Both the position numbers and the translations under genes were made by a program. A DNA stretch of 64,000 nucleotides from positions 1-64,000 of the forward strand of contig JAANDG010000694.1 of assembly GCA_036852015.1 (NCBI GenBank), in the 5' to 3' direction. The notes beneath the pieces are model-generated. The model saw only the letters and a program-made list of their open reading frames with translations, had not been told where the DNA came from and did no database searches. Below, piece after piece: positions 33,841 through 46,047 of the stretch. The DNA is from Pelodera strongyloides (lineage: Eukaryota; Nematoda; Chromadorea; Rhabditida; Rhabditidae). How positions within the stretch are numbered: the stretch's first letter is position 1; each line of letters begins with the position of its first letter.

Positions 33841-36195
33841 TTTACTTCGAATTTGCGTGTTGTGGCATATTTTACTACCACTTTATTATGTTCTATTGAT
33901 TTAGTATGTGTATTTTATAACACAAACTGCACGTTGCATTGCTTTCTTTGATTGTCTTTGTGCGTAATAAATTATTATTATTATATAATTATACTGAGCA
34001 GTAACAACAACAAAGATCGTCAAAAAAAATTCCACTTGTTTTTTTATCGTAATGAGACGTATGTTTAGCATGAGTGCAAGATCACATATTACAAAATACA
34101 GCGTAAGTGCAAAAATAAACACCATTCATGGTGCTACTTATAATATCAACAAAATTTTGCAACTCAAAATGTGTGAGGGCTTGATTACTGAAGCTCCCAT
34201 GCCGTGGCCGTTTTCAAACAATGGAAGGGATAAAAATTAAATTTTCCGAAAAAAGGCCAAAGCCCATTTCCAGAAGGCCAGATTTGATTAAGTCGCGTCT
34301 GCGTGGCATAGATACGTCTAGTTTTTTTTTTGGGAAATTCCATTCTCGCCTTTAAAAGTGCAGCACAAAAAAAAATTTTGTGCAAGATGCTCGGAATTAG
34401 ACTGATATGGGCTGTGTCTTATTAGAAAAGATAGTTTTTGTACTTTTTCTAAAGGGAACAGACTTGCAACGCGAAAGTCGGATGGTGTGCAGCCAAAAAT
34501 AAGACGCGCCTGCAATACTACAACTCGCCGCGCACATGCCCAGTCTTCTCCGAACCCGGACTCTCTCCAGGTTCTCGCGAGTCTACTTAGCACCTTTCGC
34601 GAAAAACTGGCGAAGATCGAGCGAAGTCGCCGCGCACCGAGTTGAAGTGCACCAAACAAGGTTCGTCAGTACAGATGTAGCCTATCGTGTAGAATGATAC
34701 CTACTGCCTGATCGCCATATCATCTATGAAATATAGATGCCAAACTAAAAGAAAACGAACCCGACGGGGGCTTCTTGCAACACATTTGTTCCTACAGGCA
34801 CAGGCGTTCAGAAAGCTATGTTGTTTTCCAAATACACCTTGACGATGGGAGAGAGATTGACAGGAGAAGCAGAGAGAGAGAGAGAGACGGAGAGAGAGAA
34901 AGAGAGCGATTGCAATAGAGAGGCAAATATATTCCGAAGGAATCATAGAAACGATTGGAAATCCTAATTTACTGACGAACGCGGAAGTAACTAATTCTGA
35001 TTATATCCGTGCGAAATCTTATTTCAGCATATTTTCTCCGCAACCTTTTCATTGTTTTTGCATGGGAATCTTAATTGCAAAGTCGGCAAAAAGAGGATTT
35101 TTGTTTTTGTGTCAACTAATATAATAGAGTTCTACTCACCTCTAATTGCCTGGTTTCAGCCTCAGGGGTTGCCTCTAATTAGGCTGAATCAGCGGTTTTC
35201 AAGTATGTACATTATTACGAGCAATTACTAATTATCATGACTGAGATCAACTGTCTGATGAGCCCGATAATTTATGCGCTACGTGCTAAGATAAGGTGTA
35301 TGCGTGGTTATTTAGGGATAATTTGATTTATTTGCGGAAAATTATAAATAGTGCTTATTAGTGGTTCGGTGCGACTGATTTCTGCTTATCAAAAAGAGCC
35401 AGTTCCGTGATATACCTACAGCACGCTGTACGCACAATAAATATTAAATATTTATTGACACATTAAAATGTGTGCATAAATACGATGAAAGATATTCAGT
35501 GTCATGGAATCCTATATGTTCCATGACGCTTTTCCACGTGCATAATAACAGCAGTTTTTCCCTCTAAGTAGCACAGACAATATTACTTAATTCCCCCGCG
35601 TGCTTTGTCCCCGCTCCCGGTAGAGAAGAGTGATAACATCACGACGCGCAGACCGGGAGAGCAGGCGAGACGGCACAAGGCTCGAGGAGAGCATAAATCG
35701 CCTGATAGAAATATGTTAATGTGTAAAAATAGGACAAGACGGATTGGATATATGCAAGATACGTTGAACTGCATCGGCTTTTATTCTGGTTTGATATATT
35801 TCTTTGACTAATCGACCTTGGGAATTATTTATTTACTTTGACCTAATAAACTGTTATATAAAAGGTCCAATTCTGCTACATATAGCAACGGTACGACACC
35901 GGTAACTATCTATATATAGTTCCGTTACATTCAGCGACAATTGAATGGCCGTAGTTTTAATTATCTTAAAAAAAATTTAATGTGAGTATTCGTGCATTGC
36001 CTCAAAAAAAATCACAGCGAAGATAACAACATTAATTGCAACACATCGGGCATTCTTACAAATAGTACTAACAATAAGTACAAGTTTTTACTAGAAAATA
36101 TCATAGCGTAGTTTGGAGTTTGGAGTTTGGACACTCTGTAGTCTGTATGCACACTCGTTGGTGTTTACGTTTACATCAGTACATCAGTTAATATT
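33841..36195. other. Intergenic, no supported gene
   Basis: A GC-rich patch at 34490-34650 and a GA-rich patch at 34868-34920 stand out from AT-rich surroundings. Short frames at 35583-35811 have no recognised features. Confidence 0.4.
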
Positions 36196-36685
36196 TAAAG
36201 GGATAGGTTCATCTCAAATCACCCCTCTTTTTATTGTTTTTATTGATAATAGCACAAATATCATTCACAATAAAAATTAAATCAATCACAGAACAATACG
36301 ACTCGCAGAAGAAGCTTCCTTTATTGGAAGCTAGTTGATCGGAAGCCAAAATCTAAACTCAAAAACTAATACCGTACACAGATCAAGCGGGCTAATGGCA
36401 ATTAGCCAAGTTACAAACTACACTCGGCAGGTCATTATTTCCCGTGTAGTATCATTTAATTCGCTCTTGGCTATTTGCCATTAGCCCGCTAATTGCCAGT
36501 GTACGGTATTAGTTTTTGAGTTTAGATTTTAGCTTCCGATCAACTAGCTTCCAATAAAGGAAGCTTCTTCTTCGAGGCGTATTGTTCTGTGATTGATTTA
36601 ATTTTCATTGTGAATGATACTTGGGTTATTATCAATAAAAACAATAAAAAGAGAGGTGATTTGAGATGAACCTATCCCTTTAAAT
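36196..36685. repeat. Large foldback element, family K (about 490 bp)
   Basis: TTTAAAGGGATAGGTTCATC and its complement form the tips. The arms continue inward for about 190 bases through CAATAAAAAC, GAAGCTTCCTTTATTGGAAG and TACCGTACAC blocks to a short centre. Confidence 0.9.
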
Positions 36686-36992
36686 AACAGATTTCTTTCA
36701 AATGAAACAATCACTTCGACTTCAACATAGACTTCGAACAACCGGTAAAAAAATACGCAATCATACAAACATACAAACAAACAAACAACACAAATGGGCC
36801 TTGTACCTTTTCTTGGGAAGCAGTAGAATCTAATTAACTATGAATAACGATAATTTAACAGCACTGGGCAATTATATAACCAGTTGGGACGCTTTAAAAA
36901 CGGAAAGTTTGAAATTCTAAAACGCGTCATTTTGCAGACTGGCTCTGGACCGGTTTTCTAATTATATCTATCCAAAGCCCTACTGGCGTAGG

Positions 36993-37660
36993 GCGTAGGC
37001 TGGGCCGTTGGGCCATGGGAACTTAAATTTACGACCCAACCCCCCAAACTCACAGTAAAACAATTCAAACAAAACCTTTGGATTTCTCAGCACAAGGTTA
37101 GTATGCTTAGGGCACACTATGACGAGGCCCACCCGGACTCGGCCCGTGATTTCAATATTACGGTTTCTATTCTCCACCGGGAGAGCAATCCCCGAAGACT
37201 TCTGATCCAGGAGGCTATCTCTATTAGAGAGAAACAGCCGTCACTGAACAAGAAGTTTGAGCGTTGCACTTCATCAGCTGTCCGTCCTCTGTCTCTCAAT
37301 CCTCTCCGTCTCTCTCTCTCTGCCTCCTAGTTAGTGTGTGATATAGTGATGTACCATTTCCTTTGTAGTTTGTGAGTTCGCTGTGGTGCGTTGCGGCCTT
37401 TGTGTTGCGACCACCAATTTCATGTTTTGCTCTCACACTTTCCTCTGATAATTTTTTGCAGTGTTTTCGAAAATTAGCTAGATTTATAGTTTTGCCTTTG
37501 TTTACTTAATTAGTATTCATTGTGTTATTTGCGTGTTTAGATGGATTTTTGTTTGTCGTTACAATGTGTTTATTTTGAGTTTTTGTAGGTAATCACCCTG
37601 ATGATGGCTTTTTAGCCGAAACGTTGGTGCACAATAAAGATATGTGAAGATCTGTCTTAT
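36993..37660 (+). mobile_element. 3' end of a Penelope-like retroelement (GIY-YIG end plus terminal repeat)
   Basis: An open frame from about 36993 to the TAG at 37328-37330 ends in a stretch typical of GIY-YIG nuclease C-termini: HRESNPRRLLIQEAISIREK then QPSLNKKFE. The 5' part with reverse transcriptase is absent, so the copy is 5'-truncated. About 260 bases after the stop comes a hammerhead ribozyme core, the hallmark of the terminal repeats of Penelope-like elements, then AATAAAG. Order and strand of both parts agree. Frame and ribozyme look intact, suggesting a fairly recent insertion. The weaker alternative is a GIY-YIG fragment from another retroelement class. Confidence 0.65.
37594..37629 (+). 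ncRNA. Hammerhead ribozyme (type I, minimal stem III)
   Basis: Conserved core in order: stem I CACC, CTGATGA (37598-37604), stem II GGCT/AGCC closed by a T loop, GAAA (37618-37621), a minimal self-complementary stem III (ACGT), then a GTT cleavage triplet (37623-37625) and stem I partner GGTG (37626-37629). All invariant core bases are present. The very short stem III is the form reported in Penelope-like elements, where pairs of motifs are thought to act as dimers. Cleavage would fall after 37625. Confidence 0.75.
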
Positions 37661-38042
37661 CTTTATTGGAGAAAAACCAGGGAGTCTGAAAAGCTCGGCA
37701 CGTGCCTACCCTTTGAAGCAAAACCTTTAGGCTTATGCCCAAAAACAAGAAAACTTTTTATAGTATAAAAAGGCATGGGACGGGTTTTCGAAACCCATGG
37801 TGGACAACTAGCTTCAAAACAAAAGGTTCCATTCCATGACAGAAGCGTAAAGCGTAAGGACAAATTATATTAAATTTAAACTGGAGCAAACCACGGCAGC
37901 GATTATATTACGGCGCAAGTAGTGGACAAAAATAACATAAATAAATTGAACGAGTCATTTACTTACAATGTAGTGGCTGTCCAGAGCTCAAATTATCGTG
38001 GATTGATTTGAAAAAATTGATGGGACATGGAAGATTACAACT

Positions 38043-38226
38043 TTAAAGCGAAACACCGGTCGGTTTTTGAAACGCATCGCGGACAACTGTACTCTTACGT
38101 ATTTATGCTAATTTGCTCGAATTTAGATCGATTTTTTAATTTTCTGATTTATGCTAGTTTGCATATGATGCACAAAACTGCAACGGTCCGCTATGCGTTT
38201 CAAAAACCGGCCGTCATTTCGCTTTA
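38043..38226. repeat. MITE family A copy
   Basis: TTTAAAGCGAAACACCGGTCGG left, CCGGCCGTCATTTCGCTTTAA right. Confidence 0.85.
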
Positions 38227-38502
38227 AATCGTTAAAGAACAAAAAATAACTTTGTGTGGCATATGCATGTAGCATTTTATAGGAACCTAGGATGTCTACA
38301 CTGTTGATAGGAGGCTATTTAATTTCCAAACTAAAACGGAGCAATAAGATAAAAGTGTGAAATTCCTGGAATATATTCACTAAGTAGTTGAAACACGAAA
38401 ACAACATTACAATTCCAAGGACAATCCCTTGGGCCCGAGTTCTATTAAATAACAATAAAAAGAAAGAATAACAGTGTGGTGTGACCAGTGAAACCGCGCA
38501 AC

Positions 38503-38546
38503 ACTAAGCCTAAGCCTAAGCCGAAGCCTAAGCCTAAGCCTAAGTG
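38503..38546. repeat. Interstitial telomere-type array
   Basis: Six to seven GCCTAA units with one base change. Confidence 0.9.
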
Positions 38547-39237
38547 TAATTAAACCGGCGAGCAAATTAACAAAACTTTGTTATCGCGGTGACGAGATTT
38601 TAAAGAAAACTTTTAGGAAAAATACCCTCTCTATTTATTCAACGCATTATCACCCCTAAACGTTCGGCGAGGACATTTTCCCATGTTTACAAGCTTGTCT
38701 TTAAACGTCAAAAAATAACAATCAAATAAAGCGTGTAAGGCTAAAAATAACCCAATACGCGATAAGTCGTACAAATATTCCTTGTATATCCGTCAAAAAT
38801 ATGTTGTATCAACGCATTTTTTTATTTGTTTACACAGTCACAAATTATTCGTCGAACATACACACATGTAAGGTTTTTTGGTATTCCGCGCGAAATTTTG
38901 TTCCTTTGAGCAAAATAGATAAATTCAAGTGTTTACATGGCGAACCTTTTTTCTTGCTCTAAATAACACTTAGATAGAGAATAAGATTATGACCGGGCCA
39001 CCTAACGACCTAACATGTTAATAATGCAGTGTTTGTTGTAAACCCAACATAGGCGGTTCTTAATCTTACGACGGGAAACTCTAATGGTGCGCAGAGAAAA
39101 AAATGAGCCGCGTATGCATCGCGCCGCACGCATCGCCCATTATTTGCCAGTCAACGGTGACCATAATTGTAGATAGGTTATTAGTTATTACCGAATTCTA
39201 CGTTCATTTATAAGGTATCGAATTTTACAATTATACA

Positions 39238-39420
39238 TTAAAACAAAATGTCGGTCGGTTTTTGAACCGCCTCGTGCACAATTGAATTCTTACGTATTTA
39301 TGATATTTTGCTCAAATTTAGCTCGATTTTTTATTCTAATTTATGTTCATTGGCATAGGCTGCACAAGAATGCTGGTCTACTCGATGTGTTTTAGAAAAC
39401 CGGCCGGTATTTCGCTTTAA
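39238..39420. repeat. MITE family A copy
   Basis: Diverged left tip (AAAATGTCGGTCGG), intact right tip CCGGCCGGTATTTCGCTTTA. Confidence 0.8.
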
Positions 39421-39868
39421 ATAGGACTGCATGCGCTAAAATATCGAGTAAGAAAAGGAATAAGGCACTCGCAAATGAAATCAAACCAAATAGTCAGATT
39501 CCCGAACGGAAATTAGCTTTTTTTGCTGCAAACCCATTCTGGAAAAAGAGTAAAAAAAAATAGAAAAATAAGAAATTTCGCAGATAAGTTCCGCATTAAA
39601 TTTAGCCTAATCGCCTTATTCAATTCAGCGCCAGGGAAAGAATGGCGAAAATGGAAAATCAAAAGGTTTTCAGAAGAAAGTGTGGGATATAAAGCAAATT
39701 GGACTCTTGGCCTTGGCCACTAATTAAATGATGAACTTTTTACCGAGAGCGTGGGTAAATTGTATGAAATAGTGGATGGCGGAATAGTGACTTTGATTTA
39801 GCAAGTTAAAAGTTTAAGAAGGAGGGCTGAGATTTAGATTTTAGTACAGTAAATTGTTTGGACGACAT

Positions 39869-40024
39869 TAAAGCGAAAAACGGCAGGTTTCGGAACATGT
39901 GGCACTTATATAATTAGCATAAAAATCGCGCTGAAATACGCAACATCAGCATACGCACTACAATACATGGGAATACATCGTCATCGACCATCATACATTT
40001 GAAAACTGGGTGTTATACCGCTTT
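39869..40024. repeat. MITE family A relative
   Basis: ATTAAAGCGAAAAACGGCAGG and TGGGTGTTATACCGCTTTA; same subfamily as 29593. Confidence 0.5.
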
Positions 40025-41506
40025 AGGTCTACTGCGTTTAGTTGCTGTTGTTGTTATTACATAACATAACTACGTAGAATAGATATTGGGCTAATAAGAC
40101 AACATCCGCGTATATGCGTGTCTGTTTCAATTACAATAGTTTACGCGTAGAAAAATAATGATATTAGTAATCGACGCAGTGGGCAGACAAAAACGAAATA
40201 ATGTGTCATATTATTATACATTTTAAAATGCATATGTGATCACATATTACAAATTTAATATAAAGTTTAATACTCATAAGATAAGCACAGAATAGACATA
40301 ATAAAAAGACAATATGAAAATTCCCAAAAAAAAAATAATTTATAAATATAATATTTTTTTGTCAAAGGAAAAGTCTCATAAGAAACCGTTATGCTGAACT
40401 GTGCTTGAAAATAACATAAGGATCCATAAGATGTGAGTATGTGGAACAGTGGAACACCTTCTGATCATTTGTTCACTTTCATACAACTTATATATATATA
40501 GGAACTTTCAAAACACGCTTCAAAAAACCGGCCGTTATATCTCTTTAATTAAGTTAGTAAACATCCAAATAGGGGAATGTAAAGTTGATATTTATTAATA
40601 AATATTGATTAGTAATGAAAAGGAGTATAAATGTAGTAGAAAGAGTGTGAATAAGAGAAGATAAGAATGAGAACTTAGAGACTCAACTTACCAGCTCGTA
40701 TGGGTAAGGTTAGATTTTGTTCAGAACAAAAATCTAAACAAGAGTGTGTATATATAAAACATAAATACAACCACATGAAATATTGCAGAGGGAATCATGC
40801 CATTGGCAAGAATTGCACAGCATATAAGGTTAATATTTACTAAATACATAAACACATGCAAACAAGAAATAAAGTGATAAACAAAAGTAAAGAACAATCA
40901 AAACAAGTAGCAATTGATGAGAAGTGTGATCCTTGAAGATACGATGAAGATACAGAAAAGTAAATTGCAACATATCACCAAACCGAACATAAAATAACAA
41001 CATGCAATCTATTTCGTGGGTTTTCGGATCGCACCACTCAACACGTAACGGTAAGTAAAAACACTGTTCTCAATAAAACATGATTAAAGATAACAAGAAA
41101 AACAAACAAAGACTACATCGCAGGGCGAGCAACCGCACGCGCCAGCGACACTCGTCAGAATGACGAAATTTGGGCACCGCCCACCACACAAAAGAATGAA
41201 ACAAACGCATAGCCATAAACAACGCAAGAATACGCTTACGATACCCTAGCGTCGTTTGTAGTGTGGTGTACACTACGAAATACAACAAATATTGATGTAA
41301 AAAATGTTAAACAATACAACAATACTAATATATATTACTGATTAATAGTTAATAGTTTATTTCCAAATAGCAAGTTGAATTTATTTTCGTAAGGCAAAAG
41401 GTGATACGTTTAATTTGAGGAAAATCAAAGAAGGGGATACAACACAAATAAAAAAATGTCATAGTAAGAGTGATTAAACGAATAAAATAGGGTAGGATAA
41501 AGTATC
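40025..41506. other. Intergenic, nothing recognised
   Basis: AT-rich, with one family A right-end fragment near 40515-40548. The minus-strand frame at 41070-41288 has a hydrophobic end but no family features. Confidence 0.4.
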
Positions 41507-41625
41507 TTAAAGCGAAGTATCGGCCGGTTTTTGATACGCATCGTGGACAACCGAATTCTTGCGGATTTATGCTAATTTACTCGAATTTAGCTCTATTTTT
41601 AAAAACCGGCTGCTATTTCGCTTTA
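41507..41625. repeat. MITE family A copy with internal deletion
   Basis: Both ends present but only about 119 bases long; the right part of the core is missing. Confidence 0.8.
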
Positions 41626-41903
41626 ATAATATTCGAGCAAACTCCGCTGGCCCGGTCATTGTTCTTTGTGCCTTTGTCCTCTTTGGACAAAATGAGGCAT
41701 TCTTTCATAGGACTTTCAGAAGAGTTTCCCTTTGCCCGAAACAATAGTTTGCAGAAATAAGCGCCCCGCTGATGAGGGCCATTAAACTTTAGAAAGTGCT
41801 CTTGATGAAGTTCATAACCAAATTTGGGATATTTCTGGGTAAGGTCATTTTCCACAAGGAATAGCGTATGTAATTCTAGTCTGTAAGTGTGAGCATTAAT
41901 TAT

Positions 41904-42062
41904 ATTAAAACAGTACGACGGCCGCTTTTTGAAACGTATGAAACTGGATTCCGATGTATTCACGCTAAGTGAATTGTCAAAATGAGCTCGATTTTTTATT
42001 CCAATAATACTCATTTGTATATGATGCACGGAAATGCAGTTATTTAAATCCGTCTCAAAATG
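41904..42062. repeat. MITE family A relative
   Basis: ATTAAAACAGTACGACGGCCGC left; the right end is eroded. Confidence 0.45.
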
Positions 42063-43540
42063 TTGTGCAGAAAAACCTGTAACAGATAGAGAAGAGATGG
42101 ACGATGTGAATGAGCAGGAGTTAGATTTAGATTCCATTCCTTTGTTAGCGCGATAGCGCTAACATAGTTTGGGTTTATTATTAGACATATAAGCGTAAAT
42201 TTAAGTGTGTCATGTGTATATTTTCTAAGACACTAATACCCTACATCTACCCAGTACATATTTGGCAGACTAAAGGATCGAGCAAACCAAAAGAACCAAA
42301 TAAACATCATGACATGACGAATAAATACAATATTTCAAATGCCCCATCCTGAACCGATATCAACAAAATTAACATATATATAGTCTACGTTGTTGCTCTA
42401 GAATTGCAAAATAACAACCATATATTGCCCCGCTTGCACTTGCATGGTTTGCGTGCGCATTTTTCTTCTTTTTTTCGGTTTCATAGGACTAGCGTTCGCA
42501 AGGGAAAAAACAGATAATTAGCTGCTGTCCCAAGGAACGCGTCTGAATAGAAAAATAGGAAAACAAAACATGAAAGAGTATCAGGATGATCAAGGCTACG
42601 TATGCATCATACTCGCAAGGATGATTCATATTTTGAGGTTTGATTTTTTTAGTTAGTCTTTCTTCAGTTATGTCCGAGCACAGCTGTAACTCGGGCTGAG
42701 CACCGCGAACTACCGGGACCCGCACGACTAATGGAAAATGTGAAAGCATGTTCTCGCATACCTCCGCGCCAGAAACTGGTAAAAGGGATTAATTGGAAGA
42801 ACCTGGTGAGATACAGTCGAAGACTCTGCGGGAAGCGTGGCAGGAGTACGCGCGTCTGATTTCTTTGGCCCGCCTGAGTGTTGGGCATCGCTCACCTAAC
42901 AATGGTAGTGGTGGTGTAAAATTTTCATATATTTTAAGTCTGTAACCTTGATGCTATAAGGTTCGCGTAATTCCCCTTGATTTATCAAACACTGACGACC
43001 TAAGGAGAAATAATGGGATTTAAATGATTTGATAAATCATGAAGCCAAAGATTACACACAAAAATCCTGCTCTCGCAGTTCACTAATCAAATTTTCCATG
43101 AATATCCGGAAATCATAGAACAAAGGGTATATTCTTATAATAAGCCTTTAATAATTAAATTAGCAAGCGGAAGTACATGATGTGCAACTATTTACCGCTT
43201 GTCCAAGATCATTAATTCACGTTATCCAAATATAGGTGAAGATCTCAAAAAGCACAAATTACAATTTATATATTAACTTGGTATTTCCTGAATTTCCTGT
43301 CGGAAAAGTATGTAAGATCTCAGAAAAAAAAAAGAGATTTATTTTTAATGTTATAACCGTTTTCTACAACGAATGTGTTGAACTATTTGTGTACTTCAAT
43401 TATATATCTAACGCATATAAAGGATAAAAATAAGGTATCGGCTTAAAGGAAGGCAGTCACTTCAAAATCAACTTTTTTATTCGATTTTTATTAGATGCAA
43501 GCAGATTTATAAAACAATATGCAGCCCATAAAAATCCACA
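42063..43540. other. Intergenic, no supported gene
   Basis: Overlapping minus-strand frames at 42489-42888 contain one hydrophobic stretch (ALIILILFHVLFSYF) but no recognisable domain or splice context. Confidence 0.4.
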
Positions 43541-43548
43541 TACAATGG

Positions 43549-43768
43549 AACTCAGGGAGAGAAATCAATGAGAATGAGTTTTGATAAATGACCGACGCCG
43601 GTGCATATATGCAATTGCCAGGGGTACTTGGAGAGTGAACAGCCTGCAGTGTTACACCTGGCGCGTGGTTTATCACTGCAGGGTATTTATTATGAAACTC
43701 TATACGGGCAATTATAAACTACGGTATATAAGTAAAAGTCATAAACAGGGATTTCTCTCCCTGAATTC
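43549..43768. repeat. Foldback element
   Basis: AACTCAGGGAGAGAAATC near 43552 and GGATTTCTCTCCCTGAATTCC near 43748 are inverted copies. Confidence 0.5.
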
Positions 43769-43867
43769 CTTTTGCCGTACTTTGGCGCTGGAATCGTCGT
43801 TTTCTTCACATACTTGAACAATTAATGAAAAGCGAATAAAAAATACGAATTTGTAGTGACTGCGATC

Positions 43868-43960
43868 CTTTAAAGGGAGGGACAGTATTATTTCTGAAAT
43901 TCCGGACACTCTGTGCAAGTAAATTGAGGAACCTTTTCCTCGTGGGCATATAACTTTACA
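43868..43960. repeat. MITE family D copy, short
   Basis: CTTTAAAGGGAGGGACAGTA then GAAATTCCGGACACTCTGTG and TTCCTCGTGGGC. Confidence 0.65.
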
Positions 43961-44168
43961 TTACGTATAACTTCCCCTACTAGTTTGTCTTAGTGTTTTT
44001 GAAATCCCTCGGGTACCTGGTGAAATTAGAAGATTGACAATATGACAATGTTTTGTTTGAGAAAAAGAGTATGAGGAAAGTGAAGGTGACAGTAGGTTGT
44101 CAATATCCTCTGGATTTTGATTCCAAGGGAAAAAAAAGATTTCCAGATTCCCGTGGTTGCACCCGGAG

Positions 44169-44194
44169 ATAAGCCTAAGCCTAAGCCCAAGCCC
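44169..44194. repeat. Short interstitial telomere-type array
   Basis: About three GCCTAA units followed by GCCCAAGCCC. Confidence 0.7.
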
Positions 44195-45658
44195 TCACAA
44201 AAAGAATTCAAAAAGTTTCAGGTCATGCTCACGTAAAAATTGAAATCCTTTCACGTCAACGCTTTATGAACAAGATTCTGATTCGTTTGGTTTCGCAAAT
44301 TGACCTTCCTCTAATAAAACAGTTCACACAATCACAATAAGTACATTGTCATCGTAATAAATCGTCACATTGTCATCACAATAAGTAATAAAACACTGGC
44401 ATATTTGCAACCATTTTCATACAATCGAGTTTGCGTGCAAGGATCTAATTGTAAGCCTAAGATCCAAGAATTCAAAGTTCCATTCTCACGCCAACCCGCG
44501 CTTGCAATTATAAAGAAATTAAGAAATCACCCAATGTTTTCAGAGCCGTTGGGAGATTTTTTTGCCGATTCTATGCATATTTAATTGCTGCTTTGAGATA
44601 AGAAAAAGTCAGTTGGAAAAAGCTTACTTATTGTTAGATTGAGGGGGCACTTTATCTGATGGCTATTTAGGTGTATTTTGGGTTTTTTTTGTATCAGGAA
44701 CTTTGGTGTGCCATACTTTAGCCATTAAACTTATTGGTTTCGAAACCAATATATATCCTAAACATAAGATCTTACTCCTCTAAATGTGTAGTTTTTCTTT
44801 GCGGATTACCATTAGGCTTACTTAGGAAACACATAACAAAAGCGTTCAACGACTTACGTTCAACGGCATAGTTGCAGCGTCACCTAAATAGCTAAAAAAA
44901 AACACATAACAAAAGCGAAGTGAATGTTAACTTCTATTACCTACTCTTATGTATTCAGACTAAGATGTTATAGACCGTGGGGTATAAAAAAAAACAGTCG
45001 AAAGAGAAACTCATTCACTCAATTTAAAATAAACTGAAGAAAGAGTACCACATCAAATTTCATCACGAGTGAGTGACCAGAGTTCAATAATAATTTTGAT
45101 TTGGGTAGATTTTATCTACGAAGCTGTCTATGCAATCATCTCAAATTGTCTCGAGTAGTCAAAATTTACTCTTGCCATGTTGAATTTAACACGAAATTTT
45201 TTCTAGCACCGGATTTGAGCATGCGGCTTCAAAACATAAAACAAAACATTTATTTCAGTCTAAAGCAATTTACAATGGCAGCGTGTCATATATTTAAAAA
45301 TGTAGGCTAGGTAATTATTCTAATTGCTGATTTTAAATTATTTACATTGAACCATAACACAATAATATAATTTGATGATCCCGTATTTGAATTGCTGAAG
45401 GCCAAATGTAAAAGAATAATGCACATGAGTAGAAAATAAATACTGAGAAAATAAATTCCGAAAAAATTGAGCGTGTTCTCAATGTTTGTTGAACTAGAAA
45501 CAGGTAGCCATGCAATTTCTTACAGTATATAAGATGCTAATAAATAAATAACAAATTACTCAAAACTGTTGAATGAATGAACGTGTATATATTGCCACGG
45601 TAGTGGTTGCTAGCATAACACCCAAAACTACGATAACAGTGATAAAAGAAAACGACAA

Positions 45659-45816
45659 CTTAAAGCGAAATGCCGGGCGGTCTTTGAAACACATCATGGA
45701 CAACTGAATTTATGCTAATTTGCTCGAATTTAGCTCGATTTTTTGTTCTAATTTATGCTCTTTTGCATATGCTGCATAATAATGATGCGTTTCACAAACC
45801 GGCCGGTATTTCTCGT
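45659..45816. repeat. MITE family A copy
   Basis: TTAAAGCGAAATGCCGGGCGG left, CCGGCCGGTATTTCTCG right. Confidence 0.75.
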
Positions 45817-46047
45817 TGAGTTTTTACAAAACATTTAGAATTGTAAATGAATAATACATATCCACACAAAAAATTACCCTTGTAAACATTTGTCCCAAAA
45901 TTGCATTATACTATATTACAGTAGTTACGAGTTATAATTTTTGTCGACTAATGTACCGCAGCCATGGGGTCTATCTATATTCTATATTATAATTATCGCG
46001 ATAATGTACCGTAACCAGGAATCGAGAAAAGGGCGCACTTTATCTTC

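Larger units (their letters stand above)
37661..39235. other. Intergenic, repeats only
   Basis: A family A copy and a telomere-type array lie here; a TTTTCGAAACCCATGG fragment near 37784 is a family A relic. No gene seen. Confidence 0.45.
43961..46047. other. Intergenic 3' of the triple-DUF19 gene
   Basis: AT-rich with one family A copy and a short telomere-type array; no supported gene. Confidence 0.45.

Noticed and set aside
41613..42137. 174-codon minus-strand frame, the longest open frame in the window
   Set aside because: Its middle and one end are made of family A transposon sequence, with no recognisable domain or splice context.
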